A stretch of 64,000 bases of DNA from Vibrio sp. FE10 (GCF_030297155.1 NZ_AP028067.1:1550001-1614000); one strand, 5' to 3'; shown: positions 52,030-62,148, counted from the stretch's first letter. The notes: generated by a model not told the origin, from the letters alone. Made by a program: numbers and translations.

Positions 52030-52333
52030 AGGAAAACTCTGAGTACTTAATAGCTTATAAGATTAATGCATTGAGAATACGAACGCCATTTACATCAGGG
52101 TAAATGAAGCAAAAGGCTCGGCATCTTTGTTTGGGCTTTGAAGGCGTAACTTAACGTATATCATTCTTTCGATTGTGAATTGATCTGGATCTGCTATTGG
52201 TTCACATATATCGATAATACAATGAGTTAGCCCGTTCTATTATTTATTTTAATGTGTAAAATATATTGGCTTGCTACCGCATGGGAACGGTTCTGTTACC
52301 CACGGTTATTTATACAAAAATTATAGGTTTTCT
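52030..52333. other. Divergent intergenic region
   Basis: 304 bp between the WYL and chemoreceptor genes, AT-rich from 52215 to 52265 where the chemoreceptor promoter should lie. No gene or recognised operator. Confidence 0.45.
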
Positions 52334-54220
52334 ATGTTAAAGAAACTCTCGCTTAAGAATAAGCTGGCGATCTCTGCCAGTATGGCCATCATCCTGGGGG
52401 GGATTTTGGTCGAAGCACTTTCATTTCGTGCATCATTGCAACGATTGGATACAGAAGTTGAACAGCGTTTGGAAGGGGCGTCCGCTTCTTACAACCAATA
52501 CGTGTCAGATTGGATCTTATCCAAAGAGCGTGCGCTCACTTCTCTGTCGAAAGAGTCCAAACAAGAAAGCTTGGTAACTCACCTAAAACAGGTTCGTGAT
52601 TCTGCCTCTTTTGATAATGTCTTCCTGGCATTCCCTGACGGTTCGCAAAAGAATGCGAATGGTGTTGTGTTGCCACCGGGCAATGATGATCCACGCGTAT
52701 GGGGTTGGTACACCAATGCGGTTGCGAATCCAAGTAAAGTGTTCATGGACAACCCAACGGTTGCAGCGGCAACGGGCGCTAACGTTGTGTCGCTGGGTAC
52801 CGCAATGCAATTGCATGGTCAGCAGGTCGTGTTAGGTGCAGACGTAGAAATTACCGACATCCTTAATAGCCTTGAAAAGGTAATCCTTCCGGGTGAAGGT
52901 TATATGTTCATCGCGACCAATAAAGGCACGGTTTACACGCACGCAGATACCAAGCTACTGAATCAGAATATCAGTTCACTTGGGCTTAATTTCACAGATG
53001 TACAAAAGGCGTTGGTGAGCGGTAAAGATACCTCTATCGACTTAAACGGCAGCGACTATGTACTGTATGCGCGTGCGATTGATGGAACTAACCTGATCAC
53101 CATCAGTGTGGTTAACCATGATTCTTTGGTGGCACCGTTATTTGATGCTGTGATCGGGCAAGTGTTGGTGACACTGCTGGTCGTGATTGTATGTACCATA
53201 TTGTTCAATCTGCTGTGTACGATTCTATTCCGTCCGCTTAATCATGTATCTCAAGCCTTGGCACAAATCGCTAATGGTAGCGGTGATTTAACTCAACGAA
53301 TTCATGTTGAAAACCAAGACGAAGTCGGTGAGCTGGCTCATAATTTCAATACATTTGTGAGTAGTTTACAGCAGTTGATTGGTCATATCCGTGGACAATC
53401 AGAACAGCTAAACAGCCAGTCGGAGCAAAGTGCCCAGCGTGCAAATCGTTCTGTGGATGAACTAAACCACCAGCAGCAAGAAATTACTATGGTGGCGACA
53501 GCGGTAACGGAGATGGCTTGTGCAACTCAAGAGATTGCATCGCATGCAGAACAAACAGCAAAGGCTGCACAAGACTCAGCAGCAAGCACCAACAGTGGTC
53601 ACGCTCTGGTCGTCGACACGAAAGGTTCGATTAATAACTTGGCCAATGAAGTGAACGAAGCGGGCAATGTGATTAGCGAACTTAACAAGCATGCTCAAGA
53701 GATCTCAACGGTATTAGCGACAATCCAAGGCATTGCAGAGCAAACCAACTTACTTGCTTTGAATGCGGCGATTGAAGCCGCTCGTGCGGGCGAGCAAGGA
53801 CGCGGGTTTGCCGTGGTAGCTGACGAAGTTCGTGTGCTTTCACAGCGTACTCACTCTTCAACAGAAGAGATCAAATCAACGATTGATATTCTGCAGCGCA
53901 CAACGACCCAAGCCGTTGAGCTGATGGAGAGCAGTTCTAAACTGGCAATACATTCAGTAGAAGATGCCGACAGAGCTTCGCACGCACTTGAAGAGATCAA
54001 TACTGCAGTTGCTTTGATTAGCGATATGGCGACTCAAATTGCGACCGCAGCTGAAGAGCAAACGCACGTGACGGGTGAAATTACCCAAAACATTACGACC
54101 ATTAAAGATGTTACTGACCACTTGGTTGTGGGCGCACAGGACAGCTTAACTGAGTCGAACGAACTTAAGAGCCAAGCCGCTGGTTTAAGTGACAAAGTGG
54201 CGACTTTTAAGCTTGCTTAA
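52334..54220 (+). CDS. Methyl-accepting chemotaxis protein with dCache sensor
   Basis: 628 aa from [10 protein letters not shown]. Helix 1 (about 12-30), a 230-residue periplasmic dCache domain including [12 protein letters not shown] and NVVSLGTAM typical of amino-acid-sensing Vibrio receptors, helix 2 (about 265-290), HAMP ([25 protein letters not shown]), and the MCP signalling domain with [20 protein letters not shown]. The C-terminus lacks a CheR-binding pentapeptide. It directs swimming towards or away from its ligand. Confidence 0.9.
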   Translation: MLKKLSLKNKLAISASMAIILGGILVEALSFRASLQRLDTEVEQRLEGASASYNQYVSDWILSKERALTSLSKESKQESLVTHLKQVRDSASFDNVFLAFPDGSQKNANGVVLPPGNDDPRVWGWYTNAVANPSKVFMDNPTVAAATGANVVSLGTAMQLHGQQVVLGADVEITDILNSLEKVILPGEGYMFIATNKGTVYTHADTKLLNQNISSLGLNFTDVQKALVSGKDTSIDLNGSDYVLYARAIDGTNLITISVVNHDSLVAPLFDAVIGQVLVTLLVVIVCTILFNLLCTILFRPLNHVSQALAQIANGSGDLTQRIHVENQDEVGELAHNFNTFVSSLQQLIGHIRGQSEQLNSQSEQSAQRANRSVDELNHQQQEITMVATAVTEMACATQEIASHAEQTAKAAQDSAASTNSGHALVVDTKGSINNLANEVNEAGNVISELNKHAQEISTVLATIQGIAEQTNLLALNAAIEAARAGEQGRGFAVVADEVRVLSQRTHSSTEEIKSTIDILQRTTTQAVELMESSSKLAIHSVEDADRASHALEEINTAVALISDMATQIATAAEEQTHVTGEITQNITTIKDVTDHLVVGAQDSLTESNELKSQAAGLSDKVATFKLA

Positions 54221-54271
54221 CGGTCTCGTTTTCTGATGCCTGATCAGTGAATGAACAGTAAGCAATAAGCC

Positions 54272-54300
54272 AAAGCGGCGTAGATTACGTCGCTTTTTTT
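54272..54300 (+). terminator. Rho-independent terminator
   Basis: AAAGCGGCGTA / TACGTCGCTTT stem with one G-T pair, followed by T7. Ends the chemoreceptor gene. Confidence 0.85.
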
Positions 54301-54322
54301 GTGCCTGAAGAACGCACTTTTG

Positions 54323-54724
54323 TTAGCTCGCTTCTGAAAACTCTCTAAGTGCACTCATTGCGGCTTCAGCTTTGTCTTTCTGAACGAAGATGTGGTCGTG
54401 ATAAAAGCCAGCAATCACGTTGGCGCTAATGCCGTATGAGCCAAGCTTTGTGGCAAAGGCCGCTGTTAATCCAACCGCTTCAAGGCTTGAGTGTACCGAC
54501 AAAGTAATCAAGCTAAACACACCATCGAAATCGAGTTGAGCTTGGCGTGCGGCATCCTCAGCGAGCACCAAGGTTAAGCCTTCTTTTTCACGAAAGGTCG
54601 CGATTGGGTCGAGTTGAATATAGTCTGCCAACGCTCCATCGACAGTACAGAAAACATAGTTGCCTTCAATGAGTTCTGGTGACATGGACTTTAACAAAAT
54701 GTCTAAATCGGTAATGGCGGTCAT
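54323..54724 (-). CDS. ACT domain-containing protein
   Basis: 133 aa from MTAITDLDILL, 9 bp after AGGG. Two ACT-like units: ILLKSMSPELIEGNYVFCTVDGA with FREKEGLTLVLAEDAARQ, then SLITLSVHSSLEAVGLTAAFATKLGSYGISANVIAGFYHDHIFVQKDKAEAAM. It is the DUF3388/COG3603-type ACT protein, likely a small-molecule sensor. Start at 54724 rather than 54778, which has no ribosome site. Confidence 0.8.
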   Translation of the reverse strand: MTAITDLDILLKSMSPELIEGNYVFCTVDGALADYIQLDPIATFREKEGLTLVLAEDAARQAQLDFDGVFSLITLSVHSSLEAVGLTAAFATKLGSYGISANVIAGFYHDHIFVQKDKAEAAMSALREFSEAS

Positions 54725-54852
54725 CGTCTTTTTCCCTGCGTAATCGCGTTTGTTTATAGTGTTGGATAATGCAGCCAAGATAGAATTTAGCTCTGCATAA
54801 GTAAAATTAATAATACTTATTCCACATCAGTATCGTTAATGAGAGAGTTTAT

Positions 54853-55746
54853 CTACCAGCTTGTCGACTGTTCCATCTCACTTGATAGGTGATCGATAAA
54901 GGCTCTTAACAGCGGTGTGACTTGTTTACGCGTTCCATAAACTGCGTGCACACCCAACGTTTTCGGTTTCCATTCAGAGAGAAGAGGAACCAACACCCCG
55001 TTTTCAATTAGGCCTTCGACTGAAGGAAAGGGCAGTAAGCAGATACCGTTGCCTTTGAGTGTGGCAGAAAGTAGAACTTCAGAAGTATTCGCACTGATGT
55101 TCCCTTTAATCGGCACTGATTCCAGCCCATTCGGGCCATTAAACGTCCACGCGGTTTTGCCAAAATAACTGAATGATAGGCAGTTGTGGTGCGCTAAATC
55201 TTGTGCGTTTTTTGGGGTCCCTTTCTCTTTTAGATATTGTGGCGACGCGCAAATCACAGACCGACATTCACCTAGCTGTTTAGCAACAATATTGGGTGTC
55301 AGTTCGTTGGTAATACGAATTGCCAAATCGATGCGTGATTCAACAAGATTGACCGTTTGATCGGTAGAAACGATATCAATCGAGACCTCTGGCCATTTAT
55401 CGATGAAGTGACTGATCACGTCCATCAAGAAGCTATCGACAATGGAGTAACTTGCGGTAATACGCAGTTGGCCTTTCAAGTGCTCGTGGCTTTGGTTTCT
55501 GATACCTGCTAACGACGCCTCAAGGGCAAGCAACTCTCTTGCGACTTCAAGCGTCTCTTTTCCTGCGCTGGTTAAGCTCAAGCTTCGAGTGGTTCTATGA
55601 AGCAGGCGTGTGTCCATCCAGTTTTCGAGTTCACCCAAATAGCGCGTGACCTTGGTTCGAGAGAGCTCAAGGTGCTCGGCTGCGGCACTCAAGCTGCCAC
55701 GCTCAACGATGGTGACAAAGACGTTCATTGCCTCGAGTTTATCCAT
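54853..55746 (-). CDS. LysR family regulator
   Basis: 297 aa. HTH: MNVFVTIVERGSLSAAAEHLELSRTKVTRYLGELENWMDTRLLHRTTRSL, then a CrgA-type effector domain (GQLRITASYSIVDSFLMDVI, NGICLLPFPSVEGLIENGVL). It is divergent from the exported MBL-fold gene across 177 bp and most likely regulates it. Confidence 0.9.
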   Translation of the reverse strand: MDKLEAMNVFVTIVERGSLSAAAEHLELSRTKVTRYLGELENWMDTRLLHRTTRSLSLTSAGKETLEVARELLALEASLAGIRNQSHEHLKGQLRITASYSIVDSFLMDVISHFIDKWPEVSIDIVSTDQTVNLVESRIDLAIRITNELTPNIVAKQLGECRSVICASPQYLKEKGTPKNAQDLAHHNCLSFSYFGKTAWTFNGPNGLESVPIKGNISANTSEVLLSATLKGNGICLLPFPSVEGLIENGVLVPLLSEWKPKTLGVHAVYGTRKQVTPLLRAFIDHLSSEMEQSTSW

Positions 55747-55923
55747 TGTTCTTATTACCCAAATGATTTTTGAATCTAATCGCTACCAGAAAATGAGTAT
55801 ATGTCCGAAAATCGCAACAGTGAAAGTTAATTTGATGTCTATTTCATCTAATTCCAATCAAATAAGATGTTTGCACACTCAATGAGTTGGCAGGCGTTCA
55901 GCTCTTAATAACGGAATAAAGCT

Positions 55924-56826
55924 ATGAAAAAGTTATCTAAAATCCTTGTATCAAGAACCGCGCTTTTAGGAACAATGAGTTTAGGAGCCATGCTAGCTGC
56001 ATCGAGTGTTGTCTCTGCTGCTGAGCTAAACATCACCCATTACAATCCGGGTGAAAATGCGATATTCCCAGCAAGCTCTGTACTGGTTTCGGGAGAGAAA
56101 GAAGTGATTCTGTTTGATGCACAATTTAGCGTCGCAGATGGACAAAAGCTGGTGGAGCAAATCAAAGCCACAGGCAAAGAGCTATCGATGATTTACATCA
56201 GCAGCGGTGACCCAGATTTCTACTTTGGCTTAGAACCGATAGTGGCGGCATTTCCAAACGTTGAGGTCGTTGCCAGTGAAGCGATCGTTGCTCACATCAA
56301 GCGTACTAAAGATGCAAAGCTAGAGTACTGGGGCCCAATCTTAGAAGACAACGCTCCGTCTAAAGTTATTGTCCCAACCGTTCTTAATGACACCACGCTA
56401 AGTATTGAAGGTGAAACCATCGAGGTGAGAGAAATTAACACACACCAAGCGTACCTGTGGGTTCCGTCTGAGAAAACGGTGTTTGGTGGTGTGTCGGTTT
56501 ATAGTGGCATACATGTATGGATGGCAGATACCGCATCAAAAGAGATTCGTAGCCAGTGGTCACAATCATTAGAGCGCATGAAAGCACTTAAGCCTGAGGT
56601 GGTGATTCCAGGTCACTACTTAGGTGAAATGCCAACGGATACAAATGGCGTTCAGTTTACATTGGATTACGTGGCAGACATCGAAAAAGCACTGGTAAGC
56701 ACAAGCAATCCAACTTCTGTTGATATCAGTGATTATATGAAGAAAGCATACCCACAATTCAAGGCAACAGAAGGCGACCTTGAACTGGGTGCCAAAGTGC
56801 TAAGTGGTGAGATGGAATGGCACTAA
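55924..56826 (+). CDS. Exported MBL-fold protein with lost metal ligands
   Basis: 300 aa. Signal peptide ending VVSAAEL. The MBL fold is visible (SSVLVSGEKEVILFDAQFSVADGQKLVEQI, IYISSGDPDFYFGLEPI, HQAYLWVPSEKTVFGGVSVYSG, VVIPGHYLGEMP), and I recall a Vibrio subgroup called Vmh. The H-x-H-x-D-H motif is replaced by SSGDPDF; only the Asp and the later His of PGHY remain. It may therefore bind one metal or none. Under likely LysR control. Confidence 0.8.
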   Translation: MKKLSKILVSRTALLGTMSLGAMLAASSVVSAAELNITHYNPGENAIFPASSVLVSGEKEVILFDAQFSVADGQKLVEQIKATGKELSMIYISSGDPDFYFGLEPIVAAFPNVEVVASEAIVAHIKRTKDAKLEYWGPILEDNAPSKVIVPTVLNDTTLSIEGETIEVREINTHQAYLWVPSEKTVFGGVSVYSGIHVWMADTASKEIRSQWSQSLERMKALKPEVVIPGHYLGEMPTDTNGVQFTLDYVADIEKALVSTSNPTSVDISDYMKKAYPQFKATEGDLELGAKVLSGEMEWH

Positions 56827-56974
56827 GTTGATTATTTCGGTTGTGTCTCAGAAAAGCTTGAAGATTGTGTGCTAGATTTAAGTTGATACACAACTGGAGA
56901 TATCGATGATCTGGCTTTCGGTGAAAGTACTACAGATTGGACTTGTCTATGGATACAGGAAGTATCAAAAAACG

Positions 56975-57006
56975 AAAAGAGCGCCTATTTAGGGGCTCTT
57001 TTTTTG
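56975..57006 (+). terminator. Rho-independent terminator
   Basis: AAAAGAGCGCC / GGGGCTCTTTT stem, loop TATTTA, followed by T5. Lies 150 bp beyond the MBL gene. Confidence 0.8.
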
Positions 57007-57085
57007 TTTGGCACTTTGTTGTTTACTATTTAGCAAAGCAGTAAGTTGACAGGGTTTAGCGTTAGAGAGTCAGAAAGCTAAAAAG

Positions 57086-57445
57086 TTAGCGAGACCGAAA
57101 ATCATCAAGTTCGGATTTTAACCAAACTTCACTGCTAACCGATGCTTTACCTACACAGTGAACTTGGTAATGACGGCCACTCAACATACTTTTTGTTGCT
57201 GAATGCGCGATAAAATCTTCAGCAGACTCAATATCGTCAGCGTAATAATCGGCTTTCTTTTTTATATGTGCAGCCGCTTCTGGCCCGTTGTGCATTGTGC
57301 CATTTCGTTCGTATTTGCACTGCGTTGATTCAACAAAGGTAAGCAGATGGTCAATCTCTTGTTGAGGAGAGGCCAATGCATGATTCAGCGATAGTAATTG
57401 GCTGACCATCAACCCACACAGAAACAGTGTACGCTTCACAATCAT
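57086..57445 (-). CDS. DUF5329 family periplasmic protein
   Basis: 119 aa. Signal peptide (FLCGLMVSQLLSLNHALA) then the DUF5329 pattern: QQEIDHLLTFVESTQCKYERNGTMHNGPEAAAHIKKKADYY and HYQVHCVGKASVSSEVWLKSEL, with one Cys pair. Function unknown. It follows the TetR gene by 40 bp on the same strand and may be co-transcribed. Confidence 0.8.
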   Translation of the reverse strand: MIVKRTLFLCGLMVSQLLSLNHALASPQQEIDHLLTFVESTQCKYERNGTMHNGPEAAAHIKKKADYYADDIESAEDFIAHSATKSMLSGRHYQVHCVGKASVSSEVWLKSELDDFRSR

Positions 57446-57485
57446 CCTCTCCCATCTAATCGGCTATTACAGAAACGATTAGGAA

Positions 57486-58061
57486 TCAGTGTTTATAGAT
57501 GGCTTTTTCTAACAAAGAAAAAAGCTGTGTAAATTCTTGTTCAATGGTGTCGCTTTTCCATTCTGATGAATGAAGTGGGTGGTGGTAACGCACGGTACCA
57601 AAGAAGAAGCAACGCGCAGTAATAGCACAATCCTCAATTTCAAAGACACCTTCTGTAACGCCATCATTCAAAATCGACTCAACTTGCTGCAACAGATGGT
57701 TGATGTGTTTTGATTTTACGTGCTCTGGTGTTTGTTGTGCCAATGATGAATATGACTCAAACAACTCTGGCTCGCCAATAAAAATGCTTCTCTTAATGGC
57801 CGTTAACGCCTCAAACCATTCTCGAAGCCTTATTGATGCGCTTTCAGAACTGTGTGCGATCTCAGTTAATGGCGCAGTTACACGCTCCAACCATCTTAAT
57901 GTTATCGCCTCATGCAATTCCGCTTTAGTTGCAAAGTGTCGGTAAACCGTGCCGTGACTCACATCAAGGGAACGAGCTACGTCAACAACGGTCGTTTTTC
58001 TTGGGCCGAATTTACGTAAAACGATTTCCGATGCATCTAATATTTTTTCTTTAGTAAGCAT
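57486..58061 (-). CDS. TetR family transcriptional repressor
   Basis: 191 aa. HTH: TKEKILDASEIVLRKFGPRKTTVVDVARSLDVSHGTVYRHFATKAELHEAI; the rest is a helical ligand domain with a C-terminal FFFGTVRYHHP segment typical of the CymR/TetR_C group. It diverges from the SDR-hydrolase-lectin operon. A 34-bp dyad (58279-58312) over the SDR promoter is its probable operator. Confidence 0.88.
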   Translation of the reverse strand: MLTKEKILDASEIVLRKFGPRKTTVVDVARSLDVSHGTVYRHFATKAELHEAITLRWLERVTAPLTEIAHSSESASIRLREWFEALTAIKRSIFIGEPELFESYSSLAQQTPEHVKSKHINHLLQQVESILNDGVTEGVFEIEDCAITARCFFFGTVRYHHPLHSSEWKSDTIEQEFTQLFSLLEKAIYKH

Positions 58062-58196
58062 TTCTAACTACCAATAAATTGTGTCTAAACCCGTATTTAA
58101 GGCTTTGAAAATAAGAACCTTCGATAACGACAGTATTAGCTTGATGCTATCGATTACCGTCTACTCAGTCAAACGAGGTCATCGTTTAATGCAAAG

Positions 58197-58236
58197 GTTA
58201 TTGCCGCTATACATAAGTTATTGCCGTTATACATAA
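58197..58236. repeat. 20-bp tandem duplication
   Basis: GTTATTGCCGCTATACATAA and GTTATTGCCGTTATACATAA in direct succession, in the TetR/SDR intergenic region. Confidence 0.85.
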
Positions 58237-58268
58237 GAGTTAATGTGTTCTTATATCAAATTGGCGCG

Positions 58269-58312
58269 TTGACAATGCAACAAATGACATTTATTGTAAA
58301 TTGTCATTTGTT
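58269..58312 (+). promoter_or_regulatory. Promoter and TetR-type operator of the SDR operon
   Basis: TTGACA (58269-58274), 17 bp, TATTGT (58292-58297) form a good promoter. AACAAATGACA (58279-58289) and TGTCATTTGTT (58302-58312) are perfect 11-bp arms surrounding the -10, so a bound dimer would block the polymerase. Confidence 0.75.
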
Positions 58313-58339
58313 ATTATCGAATCCATTGGGAGCATCGCT

Positions 58340-59266
58340 ATGCCGCTAAGTTTGATTGCCAGTGGTCCCCCGAAGGGCAGGCATCGCCGAGTGATATCGG
58401 CCATTATTGGACAGAAAAGAAAACATCATGCTTGCCCTGAGTTACCAAGGCTTGATGGGAAAAGGGTACTTGTAACGGGTGGAACCGCTGGCATTGGTGA
58501 GTTCATCACTCGTTCTTTACTTGCTCAAGGTGCGAGGGTGACGTCGTTGGCGAGAGGTTTATCGGATGCAACGGATGACATCCTTCATGCCGAATCAATC
58601 TATATGGATCTTGCAGATCCTGAGAGTATTGTCGCTGCTGTAGAGCAACTAGGGGAGACGCCATTCGACATTGTTATTTGTAACGCGGGGCTGGTGTCTA
58701 AAAAGGCTGAAATCTCACCTTCCGGCTATGAAAAAACATTTTCAGTCAATGTGTTAGGTCATCACATTCTTTATCGACTCCTTATGCAGAAAAACATGTT
58801 GGTTGACGATGCTCGTCTGGTAGTGACCAGTGGCGATATTTACATTATGGAAAATGAGTGTGCGGCTGATATTCCTTTTGATGGCACATCCAGTACTTAT
58901 TCACGAAGCAAGCTGGGAAATTTGTGGCAAGTGCGTGAGTTATCAGAGCGTTACCCTAATATTCATCCAATCGCGGTTCATCCCGGAGTGGTTGCCAGTG
59001 GTTTTGCTGGAAGTAAAAAAGGGTTTCTCGCATGGCTTCGTACTAAGCAACTTGTGTCGGAAGAGCAAGGGTCTCACTCTTCTCTGATTGGTGCGACACA
59101 AGCTCTTCCAAGAGGAAGTTACTGGCACAATGTGTTTGGGTTGGTTGACTTACCGGACGGGGATCCTGGTTGTGATGCATCTGGTTCTAGGAAGTTGTGG
59201 GACCAACTTGAATCGATTACCGCACCTTACCTGCAAGCGTGCGACGTTAAGCTATCTGGAAAATAG
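58340..59266 (+). CDS. Short-chain dehydrogenase/reductase
   Basis: 308 aa from MPLSLIASGP, 8 bp after GGGAG. Cofactor motif VLVTGGTAGIGEF (about 43-55), ICNAG, and catalytic Ser with YSRSK. An unusual basic N-terminal 40 residues (PPKGRHRRVIS, GQKRKHH) precede the fold, as in some retinol-dehydrogenase-like SDRs. First gene of a TetR-controlled operon with a lipoprotein lipase and a secreted lectin-like protein. Confidence 0.82.
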   Translation: MPLSLIASGPPKGRHRRVISAIIGQKRKHHACPELPRLDGKRVLVTGGTAGIGEFITRSLLAQGARVTSLARGLSDATDDILHAESIYMDLADPESIVAAVEQLGETPFDIVICNAGLVSKKAEISPSGYEKTFSVNVLGHHILYRLLMQKNMLVDDARLVVTSGDIYIMENECAADIPFDGTSSTYSRSKLGNLWQVRELSERYPNIHPIAVHPGVVASGFAGSKKGFLAWLRTKQLVSEEQGSHSSLIGATQALPRGSYWHNVFGLVDLPDGDPGCDASGSRKLWDQLESITAPYLQACDVKLSGK

Positions 59267-59303
59267 AAATGAAATTTCGTTACACATTAAGGTCAATATT
59301 TTT

Positions 59304-60491
59304 ATGAAAACTAGGCTCAATGCTCTTGTGATCATGGGTTGTGCTTTATTGCTGATTGGATGTATTAGCAGCGAGCAGGAATATGATCATCCACTCTATG
59401 ACACGTCTACTAGTGCGTTTCCAGTGCAACAGTTTGACTCGTTTCTAGAGTATCAACAAACCGTTCAGACTTGGCTTGAAGAGAATCGTGTGTTTTTGCA
59501 AGACGATCATGCAGCGGAGCTTTCTTATAATACTCCTTTTGAAATCTCACCAAACCAAGCAAACACACTGAAAAAGGGCATCATTTTTGTGCATGGCTTG
59601 GGCGACTCTCCTTGGTCTTTTGTCGATGTTGCCCAAGAGTTCGCTGATGAAGGTTACTTGGTGCGCAGTGTATTGCTTCCGGGACATGGTAGTCGTCCCG
59701 CCGATTTAGTGCCGATAAGTATATCTGATTGGGAGAAGACGGTTAAAAATCAAGTCGAGATTATGCAGGAAGAGGGGTTTGAGGTGTCTTTAGCTGGGTT
59801 CTCTACTGGTGCGAATTTGGTGACGGATTATGCCAATAGCAACCCAAGCATAGAGGCTCTGTATCTGTTTTCTCCTGCCTTTAAATCTGACAGTGACATT
59901 GATTTCCTTGCGCCTGCTGGCGCTCTATTTGTTGATTGGGTGTTCCAAGGCGATCCGCAAAATCACAACAATCAAATGAAATACAATAGCGTACCTTTGA
60001 ATGGCTTTGCGCAGTATTACTGGACTAGCTACGAGGTTCAAAAATCTCTAGAAAGAAAGCCTTTCGACAGACCTGCATTTTTAGCTGTCACTCAAGATGA
60101 CAGTGTCGTTAATGTTACTGAAGTCCTTAAACTGTTTGAAACGCAGTTTACCAATGCAAACAGCCGATTTATTTGGTTTGGAAACAAGCCAGATACGCTA
60201 GATAAACGCGTTGTCCATTTCGACAGTCGTGTGCCGTCAAAACGCATCAGTAACTTCTCTCACATGAGCTTGTTATACCGTGAAGACAATTTCTATTATG
60301 GCGCTAATGGTAAATTCCAAATGTGTCGTAACAGCACCGACCCTCTTGATTATGAAGCTTGTTTAAATAGTGATGAACCGTGGTATTCCGCTTGGGGATA
60401 CAAGGAAGAAGGGAAGGTTCATGCGAGGCTGACCTACAATCCATATTTTGACGAAATGTTGGAATACGCGAAATCTATCACTGCCCTGTAA
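59304..60491 (+). CDS. Lipoprotein alpha/beta hydrolase (esterase/lipase)
   Basis: 395 aa. Lipobox LLIGC (Cys20). The hydrolase core has IIFVHGLGDSPWSF (oxyanion), nucleophile in VSLAGFSTGANLVTDY, Asp in AVTQDDSVVNV and His in ISNFSHMSLLYR. It resembles lysophospholipase-like membrane esterases. It lies 37 bp after the SDR gene; ribosome site AAGG is 11 bp upstream. Together with SDR it could process a fatty or aromatic ester at the envelope. Confidence 0.8.
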   Translation: MKTRLNALVIMGCALLLIGCISSEQEYDHPLYDTSTSAFPVQQFDSFLEYQQTVQTWLEENRVFLQDDHAAELSYNTPFEISPNQANTLKKGIIFVHGLGDSPWSFVDVAQEFADEGYLVRSVLLPGHGSRPADLVPISISDWEKTVKNQVEIMQEEGFEVSLAGFSTGANLVTDYANSNPSIEALYLFSPAFKSDSDIDFLAPAGALFVDWVFQGDPQNHNNQMKYNSVPLNGFAQYYWTSYEVQKSLERKPFDRPAFLAVTQDDSVVNVTEVLKLFETQFTNANSRFIWFGNKPDTLDKRVVHFDSRVPSKRISNFSHMSLLYREDNFYYGANGKFQMCRNSTDPLDYEACLNSDEPWYSAWGYKEEGKVHARLTYNPYFDEMLEYAKSITAL

Positions 60492-60515
60492 AGTCGATAT
60501 TAGAAGGACACTAAA

Positions 60516-61091
60516 ATGTATCAAACACCGTACTCTACATTGCCGCTGGGGCTGATATCGTTGCTATCGCTGTTGTTTGCTGGCCCAGTAAGCGCAGATT
60601 GGAAGGAAACGGGATCACACTTAAAGTTGGTTGATCTGTTAGACAGGGAAGACGGCTATTGCATTGATGTTGCTGGAAGTGGTGAGTATGTAAGATTCGA
60701 TTTGCCGTTACTGACGCACAACTGCAAAGAAGGCTTGTACGCTGATGAAGCGGTGACCTATCGAGATGATGGAACACTGTTCTTTCCTGCTTACGAGGCA
60801 TGTGTCACTGTTATGGGCGTGAATAATAATTCGCTACCTTACAATGCGTTGATGCTAAAACGCTGCCACGTTGACGAACCGTTTTTGAAAGCTACTCAGT
60901 TCCAAACGTTTGAGTTTACAGAGGATAAACAGGTGCAGTTAGTGGGTTCTAACCTTTGTATTACGACAGGCGATCTATCTAAAGTGACCTACAGTGCGGC
61001 GCACCGATGGAGAAGCTTGTATATGCAGGAGTGCAATGTTGCTGACAAAGCGTTATCTCAATGGCAAATGGTTAAACCAACGACTCGCTAG
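60516..61091 (+). CDS. Secreted lectin-like protein
   Basis: 191 aa. Signal peptide ending GPVSADW. The mature part has cysteine pairs and the repeated pattern CIDVAGSGE..., LCITTGDL and a closing SQWQMVKP, which recalls the QxW beta-trefoil (ricin B type) repeats; the match is loose. AGAAGGA is 9 bp before the ATG. Third gene of the TetR operon, ended by the terminator at 61133. May bind a glycan or assist the lipase. Confidence 0.6.
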   Translation: MYQTPYSTLPLGLISLLSLLFAGPVSADWKETGSHLKLVDLLDREDGYCIDVAGSGEYVRFDLPLLTHNCKEGLYADEAVTYRDDGTLFFPAYEACVTVMGVNNNSLPYNALMLKRCHVDEPFLKATQFQTFEFTEDKQVQLVGSNLCITTGDLSKVTYSAAHRWRSLYMQECNVADKALSQWQMVKPTTR

Positions 61092-61132
61092 TCGATATCC
61101 TAAATTAATAGATAAAAACTAAACAAACTCAG

Positions 61133-61180
61133 AGCCTCAGTATTCACGCTGTTCTTAACAGATTGAAGACTGGGGCTTTT
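61133..61180 (+). terminator. Rho-independent terminator
   Basis: AGCCTCAGT pairs with ACTGGGGCT (one G-T pair) around about 30 nt, followed by T4. Ends the TetR-controlled operon. Confidence 0.7.
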
Positions 61181-61332
61181 ATGTATTAGGCGATACAAGA
61201 TCATTGATTTTAGTCGGAAAACTGCTTTTTGCTTTTATAGCGAGTAGGATTGAAAGAAATGGCGTATTTGTCCGGTTTAATAATCAGTATCTAAATTGAC
61301 TCTGAAATGTCACATCATCAATAAGCGAATTT

Positions 61333-62148
61333 ATGTTGAAAATAGAACCCATTACCCCTCACATCGGTGCTCGTATCCATGGAGTCGAACTCGCTACATG
61401 CAGTGCGACTGAACTTGATGAGGTTTATCAGGCGCTTCTAACTCATCAAGTGATTTTTCTGGATGATCAAACCCTTTCGCCAGAGCAGCACTTGATGATT
61501 GCGGAGCGATTTGGGCAGCTCGAACCGGCACATCCATTTTTTCCTCGCGTCGAGCATGCACCTCAGGTGAGCGTGATAGAAACAACGCGGGGCAATGCTC
61601 CGATGGAAAGCTATTGGCATACCGACTTAACCTGGCGGAAACTGCCATCGAAAGCGTCGTTGTTGCATGCTCAGCATCTGCCCAATGTGGGAGGAGACAC
61701 GATTTGGTGTTCGATGACCGCAGTGTTTGATTCATTAGATGAAGACATGAAAGCAAAGCTGAGAAGCTTATCTGCGACTCATTCGCTGGTGGCTTTTGAG
61801 GGCATCGAGTCGGATCTGATTGAGCTTGATTGGCACAAGTCGTTAATCAAAACGGCTCAAGAAAATCCACCAGTGATTCACCCGGTTGTTCAAATTCATC
61901 CTGAAACGGGTAAAGAGACGCTCTATATCAATGAACAGTTTACTCGTTATATCAATGAGATCGACCGCCAAGAGAGTGATGATTTACTTAGCCAACTGTT
62001 TGAGATAGCACGACGCTCCGAGTTTCAAGTTCGTTTCAAATGGGATAAAGGATCAATGGCGATCTGGGATAACAGGGTAACGCAGCATTACGCGGTGATA
62101 GATTACGGCGATACCCCAAGAAAAATGCACAGAGTCACGGTGACCTAG
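61333..62148 (+). CDS. TauD/TfdA family Fe(II)/2-oxoglutarate dioxygenase
   Basis: 271 aa. The opening IEPITPHIGARIHGVEL, the HxD iron motif in SYWHTDLTW (about 96-104), and the distal His and Arg in DNRVTQHYAVIDYG and HRVTV are all present. It should oxidise a sulfonate, carboxylate or related compound. No taurine transporter adjoins. Monocistronic. Confidence 0.88.
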   Translation: MLKIEPITPHIGARIHGVELATCSATELDEVYQALLTHQVIFLDDQTLSPEQHLMIAERFGQLEPAHPFFPRVEHAPQVSVIETTRGNAPMESYWHTDLTWRKLPSKASLLHAQHLPNVGGDTIWCSMTAVFDSLDEDMKAKLRSLSATHSLVAFEGIESDLIELDWHKSLIKTAQENPPVIHPVVQIHPETGKETLYINEQFTRYINEIDRQESDDLLSQLFEIARRSEFQVRFKWDKGSMAIWDNRVTQHYAVIDYGDTPRKMHRVTVT

